A DNA stretch of 64,000 nt from Neoroseomonas marina (GCF_012927745.1 NZ_JABBKX010000003.1:434001-498000); one strand, 5' to 3'. Counted from the stretch's first letter, positions 17,379 to 26,613 are shown. Notes: generated by a model from the letters alone, not told the origin. Numbers and translations: made by a program.

Positions 17379-18626
17379 ATGCGCCCCGCGATCGGGATCG
17401 ATTTCGGCACGACGAACAGCGTGGTCGCGATGGCGCGGCCCGATGGCTCAGTCGTGACCCTGCGTCATCCGACGGGCGAGGTGTTCCGCTCGGTGCTCTG
17501 CTTCTGGGCCGGGGAGGATGGCCGCCCGCGCAATGCCGCGGGGCCAGAGGCGATCGAGGCCTATCTCGACGATCCGCTCGCCAGCCGGCTGATCATGTCG
17601 ATGAAGAGCTACCTGGCGCAGGGCAGCTTCACCGAGACGCGCATCCTTGGCCGGTCCTGGTCGCTCGAATCCCTGATCGGGCTGTTCCTGCGCACGCTCC
17701 TCGCGCCCTTCCGCGGCGAGCTCGACGGCGCGGAGGTGACGGTCGGCCGCCCGGTGCGCTTCGTGGCGCAACGCGACGACGGCGTCCTGGCCGAAACGCG
17801 GCTGCGCGGCGCCTTCGCCGCGGCGGGGCTCTCGACGGTCGCCGTCGGGCTCGAGCCGGCCGCGGCAGGACACCGCTTCGCCCAGGACCTCGACCACGCG
17901 GCGACGGTGCTGGTCGCGGATTTCGGCGGCGGCACCAGCGACTTCTCGGTGATGCGCTTCGATCCCGGGCCGCCGCGGCGCGTCACCGCGCTGGGCCATG
18001 CCGGCGTCGGCATCGCAGGCGACGCCTTCGACTACCGGATCATCGACCACGTCGTCTCGCCGCGGCTGGGCAAGGGGACGGGCTACAGCGTGATGGGCGG
18101 GGATATGCTGCCGGTGCCCCCCGCCTGGTTCACCAGCTTCGCGCGCTGGAACCAGCTGTCGATGATGCGCGCCCCCCGCACGCTGCGCGACATCGCCGAG
18201 GTCGCACGCACCGCCGAGCACCCCGAGCGCCTGCAGCACCTGATCCAGTTGATCGAGGAGGAGGCGGGCTACGCGCTGTACCGCGCCGTCGCCGGCGTGA
18301 AGGCGGCGCTGTCGGCCGAGGAGGCGGCGGTGCTCGACTTCGCCCATGGCGACTTCGCGCTGCGCGCCAGCATCGCGCGGACCGACTTCGAGGCCTGGAT
18401 CGCGCCGGAGCTGACGCGCATCGCCGCGGCGGTCGATGCGGCGCTCGCCGATGCGGGGACGGCACCCGACGCGGTCGACCGCGTGTTCCTCACGGGGGGA
18501 ACCTCCCTGGTGCCGGCGGTAAGACGGATCTTCACCGACCGCTTCGGGATGGAACGGGTCCTGTCAGGTGGCGAGTTCGTCTCGGTCGCCGAGGGCCTCG
18601 CGCTCATGGCGCGCCCGGCGATGTGA
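17379..18626 (+). CDS. Hsp70-family protein, YegD-like
   Basis: A 415-aa protein with the actin-like ATPase fold of Hsp70: phosphate-1 loop GIDFGTTNSVVAM, phosphate-2 loop VADFGGGTSDFSVM and adenosine motif FLTGGTSLVPAVRRIF. It is much shorter than DnaK (about 640 aa) and has no peptide-binding domain or lid, as in E. coli YegD. The chaperone or regulatory role of YegD proteins is not settled. I chose ATG 17379 because the ATPase fold starts immediately. No DnaJ or GrpE gene is near. Confidence 0.88.
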   Translation: MRPAIGIDFGTTNSVVAMARPDGSVVTLRHPTGEVFRSVLCFWAGEDGRPRNAAGPEAIEAYLDDPLASRLIMSMKSYLAQGSFTETRILGRSWSLESLIGLFLRTLLAPFRGELDGAEVTVGRPVRFVAQRDDGVLAETRLRGAFAAAGLSTVAVGLEPAAAGHRFAQDLDHAATVLVADFGGGTSDFSVMRFDPGPPRRVTALGHAGVGIAGDAFDYRIIDHVVSPRLGKGTGYSVMGGDMLPVPPAWFTSFARWNQLSMMRAPRTLRDIAEVARTAEHPERLQHLIQLIEEEAGYALYRAVAGVKAALSAEEAAVLDFAHGDFALRASIARTDFEAWIAPELTRIAAAVDAALADAGTAPDAVDRVFLTGGTSLVPAVRRIFTDRFGMERVLSGGEFVSVAEGLALMARPAM

Positions 18627-18985
18627 CGGCTGCCGTCTGATCGGTTTCAGTCCCGACGGGCCTGCACGGTGCGACGTCCCATCTTCGGGAGACGTCCCGG
18701 TGAACCGGGATCCGATGCGGACGGATGCCAGGACCAAGAGCCATCCCGGCCTCCCGGGGCAGCGCCTGCGACGGCTACAGCATCGGCCTCGCTTCGGCTG
18801 CAGGAGCAAGGGGTCGAAACGCAGCAGTACACGACGCTGACCGGCGCGGGCGGCATCGACCTCGCCCGCGCGGAGTGGTACGGGCGTCCCCCATCGGCCC
18901 ACCCCGAGAGGGTGGGGCGCCCGGCCTGGCCGGTGCCATGGCCAACCACGCACGGCTCCCCGCCGGCCCATCGAGATTTCGCACC
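18627..18985. other. Intergenic region without a recognisable gene
   Basis: 359 bp between the YegD-like gene and DUF3297. Open frames here are short and do not look like proteins. Two perfect hairpins are visible: TCCCGGT-GA-ACCGGGA at 18695-18710 and a CCACCC/GGGTGG stem near 18900-18918. It may hold a long leader or a small RNA for the DUF3297 gene; nothing more can be supported. Confidence 0.5.
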
Positions 18986-19237
18986 ATGACCGACACGCTT
19001 CCCGACCGCCTCTCGACCGACCCCGCCAGCCCCTACTTCAACGAGGAGCTGCTGCAGCGCGGCGTCGGCATCCGGTTCCGTGGCCAGGAGAAGACCAATG
19101 TCGAGGAGTACTGCGTCTCCGAAGGCTGGGTCCGCGTCAGCATGGGCAAGAGCGTCGACCGCAAGGGCCGGCCGCTGACGCTGAAGCTGACGGGCACCGT
19201 CGAACCGTATCTGCGCGGCGCATCGGAAGAGGCCTGA
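18986..19237 (+). CDS. DUF3297 family protein
   Basis: An 83-aa cytosolic protein of the DUF3297 family, which is common in Proteobacteria and of unknown function. The characteristic central segment is present: GVGIRFRGQEKTNVEEYCVS then EGWVRVSMGKSVDRKGRPLT. Family members are 80-90 aa, so the ATG at 18986 gives a full-length protein; a longer open frame from 18725 only adds antisense-like residues. It is followed by a strong hairpin terminator. Confidence 0.85.
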   Translation: MTDTLPDRLSTDPASPYFNEELLQRGVGIRFRGQEKTNVEEYCVSEGWVRVSMGKSVDRKGRPLTLKLTGTVEPYLRGASEEA

Positions 19238-19245
19238 CGCACGAT

Positions 19246-19274
19246 GGGCCGGGCACCCCCCCGGGGCCCGGCCC
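19246..19274 (+). terminator. Hairpin terminator after DUF3297
   Basis: A perfect 9-bp G/C stem (GGGCCGGGC at 19246-19254, GCCCGGCCC at 19266-19274) with an 11-nt loop, starting 8 bp after the stop codon. Confidence 0.6.
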
Positions 19275-19334
19275 AGTGCGGTCGCAGTCGTGGCGTGCTC
19301 TCGCCCGGCCGATCCCCTACCGGCCGGAGCGACG

Positions 19335-19625
19335 TCACATGTCCTGCGACTTGTAGAGGGTCAGACCGCCCAGCGCCGTGGTGATGGTGCCCAGCACCGC
19401 CATCACCAGGGCCACGACACGTGGATCGAGCGTCGGCAGGCCGCCGGGCAGCTGGATCACCGCAGCCGTGGTGAAGATCCCGACGTAGGCGGCGGCAGCG
19501 ACCGCCCCGAAACCGAGAACGAGGGCGATCATTCCGAGGGCCACCGCTGCCCGCCCTTCGGGCGAGAGGCCGTAGCCATACGACTCAGGGGCGGTCGACC
19601 GGCCCATCTGCATCTGATCGCGCAT
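19335..19625 (-). CDS. Small two-helix membrane protein, possibly a phage relic
   Basis: A 96-aa protein with two predicted transmembrane segments (about residues 30-55 and 68-88) and a short charged N-terminus; there is no cysteine or catalytic motif. I chose ATG 19625, preceded by GGGGGTGC; an in-frame ATG 24 nt earlier overlaps the upstream fragment. The second segment and the ending LGGLTLYKSQDM recall small phage or plasmid membrane proteins, such as holin-like ones. It directly follows the phage head-closure-like fragment on the same strand. The function is not recognised. Confidence 0.55.
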   Translation of the reverse strand: MRDQMQMGRSTAPESYGYGLSPEGRAAVALGMIALVLGFGAVAAAAYVGIFTTAAVIQLPGGLPTLDPRVVALVMAVLGTITTALGGLTLYKSQDM

Positions 19626-19645
19626 TTTGCACCCCCAGATCACAA

Positions 19646-19828
19646 TCAACGCGGGTATGTGAACACGATCCCGTGATGATTTGCAATCTCGAAGATGCTC
19701 TCAATATTGAGAATTTTGCCATCGACTACTATATCTGGTGGAATTGTGCGGTATCGAACCACCACATCTTGTTTGACGCTGAATTCACGGTACGTCTCAT
19801 TTATCGTGACAGGCGAGACATGCCTCGG
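19646..19828 (-). pseudogene. 5'-truncated phage head-closure (head-tail joining)-like fragment
   Basis: About 60 codons ending in a normal stop. The segment VVVRYRTIPPDIVVDGKILN followed by IESIFEIANHHG matches the conserved end of HK97-type head-tail joining proteins (rYRxgItpdmrv.ydGr.ynI.sv). Full-length members are about 110 aa; here the N-terminal half is missing, and the frame continues upstream into GC-rich sequence without family character. Base composition drops sharply within this fragment (about 43% G+C by eye against about 70% around it), in line with a phage origin. The identification rests on pattern memory only. Confidence 0.5.
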
Positions 19829-19975
19829 CGCGGTTGTCCTGATCCCGTCACGGCGCCCGCCTAACGCCCCGCGGCGCACAACCGCAGGACGATGTGCGCA
19901 ATGCGGGTATCTGTCGCAATCCACAACCGGGACGCGGCGCGGCGACACGTCACGCCACCGGCTTCCCGGCCGACC

Positions 19976-21169
19976 TCAACCGGCGGCGGCGACGGGCCTC
20001 GAGCCGCGCGCGGCGAGCCAACGCTCCATGCGCGCCAGCGCCTCGTCCAGCAGCGCATCGCCCTTGCAGAAGGCGAAGCGCGCGTAGTGGCTGGGCGCAT
20101 CCTCGCTGGCATAGAAGGCGGTGACGGGGATGGCGGTCACCTTCGCCTCCTCCGTCAGCGTCCGGCAGAAGGACACGTCGTCGCCGTTCCAGCCCAGCGG
20201 GCGGACATCGGTGGTGATGAAGTAGGTGCCCTTGGTCTCGAGCACCCCGAAGCCCAGCCGCGCCAGCCCCGCCGCCAGGCGGTCCCGCTTCTGCTGCAGA
20301 TGGCTCGACAGTCCGGCGAAATAGGCATCGTCCTTCACCAGTCCGACGGCGACGCCGCGCTGCAGGTTGGGCGGCGTGGTGAAGGTCAGGTTCTGATGCG
20401 CCTTGGCGACATTGGGCGCGAGCGAGCGATCGCAGGTGATGTAGCCGACCTTCCACCCGGTCAGGCTGAAGGTCTTGCCGGCGGAGCCGATGCGCATACA
20501 GCGCTCGCGCATGCCCGGCAGCGTCATCAGCGGGATGTGTTTCCAGCCGTCGAAGGTCAGGTGCTCGTAGACCTCGTCGCAGATCGCGTAGCAATCGTGG
20601 CGGGCAATGAGGTCGGCAATGAAGGCGAGCTCGGCGGCGGTGAACACCTTGCCGGTCGGGTTCATCGGGGTGTTGAACAGGATCGCCTTGGTCTTGGGCC
20701 CGAAGGCGGCGGCCAGTTCCGCGCGCGGCAGCTCCCAGTTCGGGGGCGACAGGCGCACCAGCTTCGGCACCGCGCCGAGGAGCTTCACGACCGGAAGATA
20801 CGTGTCGTAGAGCGGCTCGATCAGCACGCATTCGTCGCCCGGGTTCAGCACCGCCATGAGGCAGGCGGTGATCGCTTCCGTGGCGCCGGAGGTGACGACG
20901 ACCTCCGCATTCGGATCGACCTCGAGGCCATAGAAGCGCCCGTTGTGGGCGGCGACCGCGTTGCGCAGTTCCGGCACGCCGGTCATCGGCGGATACTGGT
21001 TGCGGCCGTCGAGCAGCGCGTCGGCCGCAGCGCGGACCACGTCGTCCGGCCCGTCATAATCCGGGAAACCCTGGCCGAGGTTGATCGCCTGGTGCTGGTT
21101 CGCCAGCGCCGACATGACGGTGAAGATCGTGGTGCCGGTGGCGGAAAGAAGGGCGTTCTGCGGGCGCAT
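19976..21169 (-). CDS. PLP-dependent class I/II aminotransferase
   Basis: A 397-aa fold-type I aminotransferase. Key features are INLGQGFPDYDGPDDVV, GRNQYPPMTGVPELRNAV, VTSGATEAITACLMA, NTPMNPTGKVF and the PLP lysine in SAGKTFSLTGWKVGY. This pattern is that of the methionine/kynurenine-oxoglutarate aminotransferase group (YbdL/KAT-like). It uses a broad range of amino acids, so the exact donor is uncertain. It is divergent from glnB; the 312-bp gap holds the nitrogen-control elements described separately. Confidence 0.9.
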   Translation of the reverse strand: MRPQNALLSATGTTIFTVMSALANQHQAINLGQGFPDYDGPDDVVRAAADALLDGRNQYPPMTGVPELRNAVAAHNGRFYGLEVDPNAEVVVTSGATEAITACLMAVLNPGDECVLIEPLYDTYLPVVKLLGAVPKLVRLSPPNWELPRAELAAAFGPKTKAILFNTPMNPTGKVFTAAELAFIADLIARHDCYAICDEVYEHLTFDGWKHIPLMTLPGMRERCMRIGSAGKTFSLTGWKVGYITCDRSLAPNVAKAHQNLTFTTPPNLQRGVAVGLVKDDAYFAGLSSHLQQKRDRLAAGLARLGFGVLETKGTYFITTDVRPLGWNGDDVSFCRTLTEEAKVTAIPVTAFYASEDAPSHYARFAFCKGDALLDEALARMERWLAARGSRPVAAAG

Positions 21170-21273
21170 CGTCCGGGCGCGGTGTCCTGGAAGGTCGAGG
21201 GAGCGCCGCTTATGGGGCCACCGGCGGAGGGCGGCAACCCGCAGGCATATGCTGCCCTATTATTGAGCGATTC

Positions 21274-21288
21274 GCACAATGTATGTGC
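21274..21288. promoter_or_regulatory. NtrC-type binding dyad upstream of glnB
   Basis: The sequence GCACA-ATGTA-TGTGC is a perfect dyad with GCAC-N7-GTGC spacing, which matches the known NtrC consensus TGCAC-N7-GTGCA. It lies about 52 bp upstream of the -24 element of the sigma-54-like promoter, within the usual range for an enhancer. It could also affect the divergent aminotransferase. Confidence 0.55.
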
Positions 21289-21339
21289 AACACCATGCTT
21301 GAACCACCGATTTTCCCTGGGTCCCGCCGATTGCTGGCC

Positions 21340-21355
21340 CGGCATGGCGCGTGCA
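21340..21355 (+). promoter_or_regulatory. Sigma-54-like promoter of glnBA
   Basis: CGGCATGGCGCGTGCA matches the -24/-12 consensus TGGCACGNNNNTTGCW at 9 of the 12 defined positions, with the invariant GG (21341-21342) and GC (21353-21354) exactly 10 nt apart. Transcription would start near 21366, giving a leader of about 115 nt before glnB. Confidence 0.5.
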
Positions 21356-21370
21356 ATACCCCGGGCGTGA

Positions 21371-21820
<450 letters not shown>

Positions 21821-21832
21821 CCCTGGTGGTTA

Positions 21833-21862
21833 CGCCGCCCCCTTTCTCGGTGAGGGGCGGCG
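21833..21862 (+). promoter_or_regulatory. Hairpin in the glnB-glnA intercistronic leader
   Basis: A perfect 9-bp G/C stem (21833-21841/21854-21862) with a 12-nt loop starts 12 bp after the glnB stop, inside the 206-bp gap before glnA. It lacks a T-tract. It may reduce read-through or protect the glnB mRNA, and glnA may have its own promoter in the remaining gap. Confidence 0.45.
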
Positions 21863-22026
21863 CGAGGTCCGCGTGAGGCGCCAGGCGCCCGCCGGGCCGC
21901 AGTATCCAGGCTGGCCGGCATGCGCCGACCCGCCAGGGAAGCCGGGCCACGTCGCGGAGCACCGAAGCCGCGACGGGGATGCAAGGACTTCGGGGTTTTC
22001 GCAGTCAGGGAACAGGACCGCACATC

Positions 22027-23466
22027 ATGGCCAAGAAGCCCGCCGCCGCCGGAGGTGGCTCCGCCGTCTCCAAGGTGATGGAGATGATCAAGGAGCACAG
22101 CGTCGAGTACGTGGACTTCCGCTTCACGGACCCGCGCGGCAAGTGGCAGCACACCGCCCAGCACGTCTCGACGATCGAACCCGAGATCTTCGAGGAAGGG
22201 ATCATGTTCGACGGCTCCTCGATCGCCGGCTGGAAGGCGATCAACGAGTCCGACATGATCCTGATGCCGGACGCGACCACGGCGGTGATGGATCCCTTCT
22301 CGGCCAAGCCGCAGATGATCCTCTTCTGCGACATCTATGAGCCGTCGACCGGCCAGCGCTACAACCGCGACCCGCGCGGCACGGCGAAGAAGGCCGAGGA
22401 ATACCTGAAGTCGACCGGCATCGGCGACATCGCCTTCTTCGGTCCGGAAGCCGAGTTCTTCATCTTCGACAACGTGAAGTTCGGCACCGGCGGCACCTAC
22501 GGCATCTACCAACTCGACAGCATCGAGGGCCCGCAGGCCAGCCTGAAGGACTTCCCCGAAGGCAACATGGGCCACCGCCCGGGCGTGAAGGGCGGCTACT
22601 TCCCGGTCCCGCCGGTGGACAGCGAGCAGGATCTGCGCGCCGAGATGCTCTCGACGATGATCGAGATGGGCCTGCCCGGCGAGAAGCACCACCACGAGGT
22701 GGCGCAGTCGCAGCATGAGCTCGGCACGAAGTTCGGCCCGCTCGTGGAGCAGGCGGACTTCATGCAGATCTACAAGTACTGCGTGCACAACGTCGCCCAC
22801 AGCTACGGCAAGACCGCGACCTTCATGCCGAAGCCGGTCTACGGCGACAACGGCTCGGGCATGCACGTCCACCAGTCGATCTGGAAGGGCGGCAAGCCGG
22901 TCTTCGCCGGCAACGGCTATGCCGACCTGTCCGACACGGCGCTGTACTACATCGGCGGCATCATCAAGCACGCCAAGGCGCTCAACGCCTTCACCAACCC
23001 GCTGACCAACTCCTACAAGCGGCTGATCCCGGGCTTCGAGGCGCCGGTGCTGCTCGCCTACTCGGCGCGCAACCGTTCCGCGTCCTGCCGCATCCCCTAC
23101 GCGACGTCCCCGAAGGCGAAGCGCGTCGAGGTGCGCTTCCCGGATCCGGGCGCGAACCCCTACCTCGCGTTCGCGGCGATGCTGATGGCCGGCCTCGATG
23201 GCATCAAGAACAAGATCCATCCGGGCGACGCCATGGACAAGGACCTGTACGACCTGCCGCCGGAGGAGCTGAAGGGCATCCCGACGGTGTGCGGCTCGCT
23301 GCGCGAGGCGCTGCAGTCGCTCGCCGCCGACCACGAGTTCCTGCTGGCCGGCGACGTCTTCTCGAAGGACCAGATCGAGTCCTACATCGAGCTGAAGTGG
23401 TCCGAGGTGTACAAGTTCGAGCACACCCCGCACCCGGTCGAGTTCGAGATGTACTACTCCGTCTGA
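22027..23466 (+). CDS. glnA: Glutamine synthetase type I
   Basis: ATP-dependent ligation of ammonia to glutamate; a dodecameric cytosolic enzyme. The 479-aa length is normal if translation starts at ATG 22027 ([10 protein letters not shown]); the slightly extended Ala/Gly-rich N-terminus is unusual but harmless. Signatures are [17 protein letters not shown], the metal-binding [29 protein letters not shown] (ATP region) and the adenylylation site Tyr408 in [10 protein letters not shown], which shows GSI-beta type control by GlnE. It is co-transcribed with or read independently of glnB 206 bp upstream, and is followed by a strong terminator. Confidence 0.98.
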   Translation: MAKKPAAAGGGSAVSKVMEMIKEHSVEYVDFRFTDPRGKWQHTAQHVSTIEPEIFEEGIMFDGSSIAGWKAINESDMILMPDATTAVMDPFSAKPQMILFCDIYEPSTGQRYNRDPRGTAKKAEEYLKSTGIGDIAFFGPEAEFFIFDNVKFGTGGTYGIYQLDSIEGPQASLKDFPEGNMGHRPGVKGGYFPVPPVDSEQDLRAEMLSTMIEMGLPGEKHHHEVAQSQHELGTKFGPLVEQADFMQIYKYCVHNVAHSYGKTATFMPKPVYGDNGSGMHVHQSIWKGGKPVFAGNGYADLSDTALYYIGGIIKHAKALNAFTNPLTNSYKRLIPGFEAPVLLAYSARNRSASCRIPYATSPKAKRVEVRFPDPGANPYLAFAAMLMAGLDGIKNKIHPGDAMDKDLYDLPPEELKGIPTVCGSLREALQSLAADHEFLLAGDVFSKDQIESYIELKWSEVYKFEHTPHPVEFEMYYSV

Positions 23467-23492
23467 TCCTTCTCGGATCCGACGGCAGCTGG

Positions 23493-23517
23493 GGGCTCCG
23501 CGCATCGCGCGGGGCCC
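23493..23517 (+). terminator. Rho-independent-type terminator after glnA
   Basis: An 11-bp stem with one G-T pair (23493-23503/23507-23517), a 3-nt loop and a T-rich TTCTGCTGTT downstream, starting 27 bp past the glnA stop. Confidence 0.7.
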
Positions 23518-23635
23518 TTCTGCTGTTCGGGGGGTGTGAAACGGGTCAGGCCGCCGTGCGGCCTGTGCGCGATGTCGCTTGAAGCGCGGTCGCCCTGCGG
23601 CGAAACATCGCGCGCATTCCCACGGGACAGGCGCC

Positions 23636-24340
23636 ATGCCCGCCAATCGCTACATCACGAAGAACGGCCAGATCAGCATCGTCGGCATCGCCGATGCCGG
23701 GATGAGCTGCAACCACCCCGCCGACAATCCCGCGGACCCCCGCTGGCAGAAATGGCCGACGCAGGTGACGGTCCCGACCTCCTTTCGCGGGTCGGGCCGG
23801 CCGATCAACGTCGTGACCTGCTTCGAGGAAGCGATGGCGCTGGTGCATCGTTCGGTGGGCGACGCCCGCAACCCGCAATGCGATTCCTACTTCCTGGAGC
23901 TCGGACGGGGGCGCGCGCAGTCGGTGCGCCGCACGCTGACCGCCCTGCTGGGCTACAAGCTCATCTTCTTCCGCAACGGCTCGGCGAACCCGGCGGACGA
24001 CTTCAGGGTCACCGACGGCAGCGCCGGCGTCACGATGGGCGAGGTCCTCTCGTCGAACAACGTCGCGGGCAACGCCATCATCTCCATCTCGGCCTATGCC
24101 GCGCGGTCGCCGGTCTCCCTCGCCGCGACGATCGTCCATGAGCTCGCGCATGTCGCGGGCGCGCCGGGCCGTCCGGCGGATGGCGACTGGCGGGCCATGA
24201 ACGAGGCCGCCCGCGCGCCCTACTTCGGCGCCGAGAACGCCCTCAAGGTCTGCGGCTTCACCCGGCAGCACAACCCCGAGATCTACGGCGAGATCCTCGA
24301 CCGGTTCCAGCGCCGGATGAAGATCACCGGCCTCGCCTGA
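23636..24340 (+). CDS. Uncharacterised protein with HEXXH putative metalloprotease motif
   Basis: A 234-aa protein with no recognised overall family. The clear feature is HELAH at residues 168-172 within TIVHELAHVAGAPG, a zinc-metallopeptidase helix. A following MNEAARAPYFGAENAL (about 188-203) could supply a third ligand, as in gluzincins or aspzincins. There is no signal peptide or membrane segment. The cysteines (five, e.g. MSCNHP, NPQCDS, KVCGF) are spread out. I chose ATG 23636 after GGGACAGG; an in-frame TTG at 23579 adds low-complexity residues. The last 17 bp overlap the convergent lipoprotein gene. Function unknown. Confidence 0.7.
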   Translation: MPANRYITKNGQISIVGIADAGMSCNHPADNPADPRWQKWPTQVTVPTSFRGSGRPINVVTCFEEAMALVHRSVGDARNPQCDSYFLELGRGRAQSVRRTLTALLGYKLIFFRNGSANPADDFRVTDGSAGVTMGEVLSSNNVAGNAIISISAYAARSPVSLAATIVHELAHVAGAPGRPADGDWRAMNEAARAPYFGAENALKVCGFTRQHNPEIYGEILDRFQRRMKITGLA

Positions 24341-25166
24341 CGCGTCCCGGGGCGGGCTGCGGGCCGGCCACGAAGCGCAGCGAGGCGAAGTAGCGCTCCA
24401 TCAGCGCCGCCCATTCGACGCTGCGCGGATCGGCTTCCGTGTCCTGCGCGACGCGCCGCTCGCTCGCGCGCAGCACGGCGAAGCCCGCCGCGCCGGCGGG
24501 TGCCAGGCAGTACCGACTGTTCGAGGTCATGCGCAGCACCGTCCCGGCGGGAAAGCTCGGATGGTCGCGTTCCTCATAGACGATGCGGGCGGGAATGCAG
24601 GCGGTGCCGGCATCGGCCGTGCCGACCTGCGCCTCGATGACGCGCAGCTGCGGGCCTTGTTCGACCGGCAGCAGGCGCAGGCCGCCGGCGGGCGTCTCCT
24701 CCCCCGCCATGCCGGCGCGAAGGTCGGCCTCGAGCACCGCGCGGAGCGCCGCCAGGTTCCGCAGGGTCGATGGCGGCACCTGCTCCGGCCCGAAACGCGC
24801 CGCGGCGAGGGAGAGCGTATGCGCGAGTTCCGACGCGGTCGGCATCCGGCCCTCGGTGCGCAGCGCCACGGCCGGCGCGAAGCGGAGGAACATCGCGCCC
24901 GACGGTGGCTCTGCGCGCTCGCACCAGTCGGGGCCGGGCAGCGTCACCTCCGCGCTGCCGGACGGGCCGCCGACGCTCCGCCTGGCATCGGGATCGGCGA
25001 TGAAGGTGCCGCCCATGTAGGTGCAGCGCTCCGCGACCTCCTGCTGCGCCTGGGCGAGCGGCACCGGCCGCAGCCCGGGTTCCTCCGCCGCGCAGCCCAC
25101 GAGACCAAGGCACAGGGCGAGACGGCGCCACCCTGCGGCGGCGCGGAGCCCCTTCCTCGCGCGCAT
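24324..25166 (-). CDS. Uncharacterised lipoprotein
   Basis: A 280-aa predicted lipoprotein. An Arg-rich N-terminus and hydrophobic stretch end in the lipobox LVGC (Cys25), so it should be anchored in a membrane facing the periplasm. Four later cysteines (ERCTYM, PDWCER, TACIPA, SRYCLA) could form disulfides. No catalytic or binding motif is recognised. It follows the class V aminotransferase gene's stop codon closely in space (4 bp away at 25171, same strand upstream), so the two may be co-transcribed. Its 3' end overlaps the HEXXH-protein gene tail to tail. Confidence 0.7.
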   Translation of the reverse strand: MRARKGLRAAAGWRRLALCLGLVGCAAEEPGLRPVPLAQAQQEVAERCTYMGGTFIADPDARRSVGGPSGSAEVTLPGPDWCERAEPPSGAMFLRFAPAVALRTEGRMPTASELAHTLSLAAARFGPEQVPPSTLRNLAALRAVLEADLRAGMAGEETPAGGLRLLPVEQGPQLRVIEAQVGTADAGTACIPARIVYEERDHPSFPAGTVLRMTSNSRYCLAPAGAAGFAVLRASERRVAQDTEADPRSVEWAALMERYFASLRFVAGPQPAPGRVRRGR

Positions 25167-25170
25167 CGCG

Positions 25171-26325
25171 TCAGGCCGCGCGCTTCACGACGCGGGCGAA
25201 GGCGGCGACGAAGCGGTCGACATCCTCCTCGTCATTGTAGACATGCGGGCTGATGCGCAGCCGCCCGAGCCGCGGCGCGGCATAGGCGCCCTGCGCGCCG
25301 AGCGCTTCCGCGAGGCCCGCCGGCATGCCGCCGGCGAAGGACACGCAGAGCACATGCGGCGCGCGCAGGCTCCGCTTCGGCAGCAGCGCGCCGGCGGCGG
25401 CGAGCCCGTCCTCAAGCCGCGCAGTCAGCATCGCGCAGCGCTCCGATATCGCGGGCTGCGTCCAGCCGGCCATCATCTCGAGCCCGACCGCCGCCATCTC
25501 GAGCCCGACGAAATGGTCGCGTTCGCCCATGTCGTAGCGGCGCGCGGAATCGACGTAGGAGAGATCGGCGAAGTACGGCACGCGCTCCGCCGCCACGCCC
25601 TTGCGACCGAAGGCGGTCTGTTCGAGCGGCACGCCGCCCTGCCAGCGCTTCGCCACATAGGCGAAGGCCCGGCCATAGGGCCCGAGCACCCATTTGTAGG
25701 TCGGGAAGATCAGGAAATCCGGGTCGATGCGCTTCACGTCGAGGTCCATCATCCCCGCGCCATGCGTCGCATCGATCAGCAGCGCCGCGCCCTTCGCCTT
25801 CAGCGCCGCGGCGATGCGATCCATGTCGAGCGCCGACCCGTCCGACCAGTGCACGTTGGAGATCGAGGCGAGCGAGACCGGCGCGCCGGGCTTCGCGATC
25901 GCGGCTTCCACGGCAGCGGTCCAGTCGCCGTCGGAGGGCCGCTTCACCGTATCGACCGTGAAGCCCTGGGCGGGCGCGCGCACCATCCATTCGAGCACCG
26001 GGGAGGAATGGTCGTCCTCCAGCACCACCACGCGGCTGCCGGCCGGCGGAGCGAAGACCTTGGCCGCGGACGCCACGCCGTAGCCGACCGAGGAGACCAC
26101 CGCGACATCCTCCGCCGCGGCGCCGATCAGCGCGGCGGCGGCGGCGCGGGCGCGCTCGATCACCCGGCCCGGCAGCGCGGGATCGACCTCCCAGGGGCGG
26201 CCCTTGCGGCCGACGCCCATGCGCCCGGCCTCCTGCACCGCGAGCGGCAGCGGCGACCAGGCCGCCGCGTTGAGGTAGGCGACCTCGCGCGGCAGGTCGA
26301 AGAGATGGCGCTGGGAGGGCAGCAT
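25171..26325 (-). CDS. Class V aminotransferase family protein
   Basis: A 384-aa PLP enzyme of the aminotransferase class V/cysteine desulfurase-like group. It shows SSVGYGVASAAKVF, the histidine ASISNVHWSDGSALD, the PLP aspartate in LLIDATHGAGMMDLD and the Schiff-base lysine in FPTYKWVLGPYGRAF. There is no conserved desulfurase cysteine loop near the C-terminus, so it is more likely an aminotransferase, lyase or epimerase than a cysteine desulfurase. I chose ATG 26325 (MLPSQRHLFDLP) over an in-frame ATG 48 nt upstream. Substrate unknown. Confidence 0.85.
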   Translation of the reverse strand: MLPSQRHLFDLPREVAYLNAAAWSPLPLAVQEAGRMGVGRKGRPWEVDPALPGRVIERARAAAAALIGAAAEDVAVVSSVGYGVASAAKVFAPPAGSRVVVLEDDHSSPVLEWMVRAPAQGFTVDTVKRPSDGDWTAAVEAAIAKPGAPVSLASISNVHWSDGSALDMDRIAAALKAKGAALLIDATHGAGMMDLDVKRIDPDFLIFPTYKWVLGPYGRAFAYVAKRWQGGVPLEQTAFGRKGVAAERVPYFADLSYVDSARRYDMGERDHFVGLEMAAVGLEMMAGWTQPAISERCAMLTARLEDGLAAAGALLPKRSLRAPHVLCVSFAGGMPAGLAEALGAQGAYAAPRLGRLRISPHVYNDEEDVDRFVAAFARVVKRAA

Positions 26326-26613
26326 CGGGCGGTTCCTGGGCCTTGGACGCGGGAAGCCTAGGCATGGTTTCATCCGCGCGAAATCCCCCGGTTAACCTCG
26401 TCGGCAGGGCGGCCTCGGCGGCACAGGGGGTTACGCGGCGCCGCTCAGCGGAGACCGCAGCGAAGGTTGAGGCGACCGGCCGGATTTCATCCCTCGTTAG
26501 CCGAATCGGGCGCAGTTCCGACCCTGCCGCGCGGTCGCGCCGGACCCGCGCCGCCCCTCCGGCCCTGGCCCCGCGACGGCGGCGGCAGCAGAGACGGCCA
26601 TGAGGGAGACAGG

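Noticed and set aside
18725-18985. N-terminal extension of DUF3297
   Set aside because: The family starts at the ATG at 18986; upstream residues are low-complexity and no ribosome site supports an earlier start.
18627-18985. Possible tRNA because of a GGTTTCAGTCCC-like stretch
   Set aside because: No acceptor stem, D-arm or anticodon arm can be formed around it.
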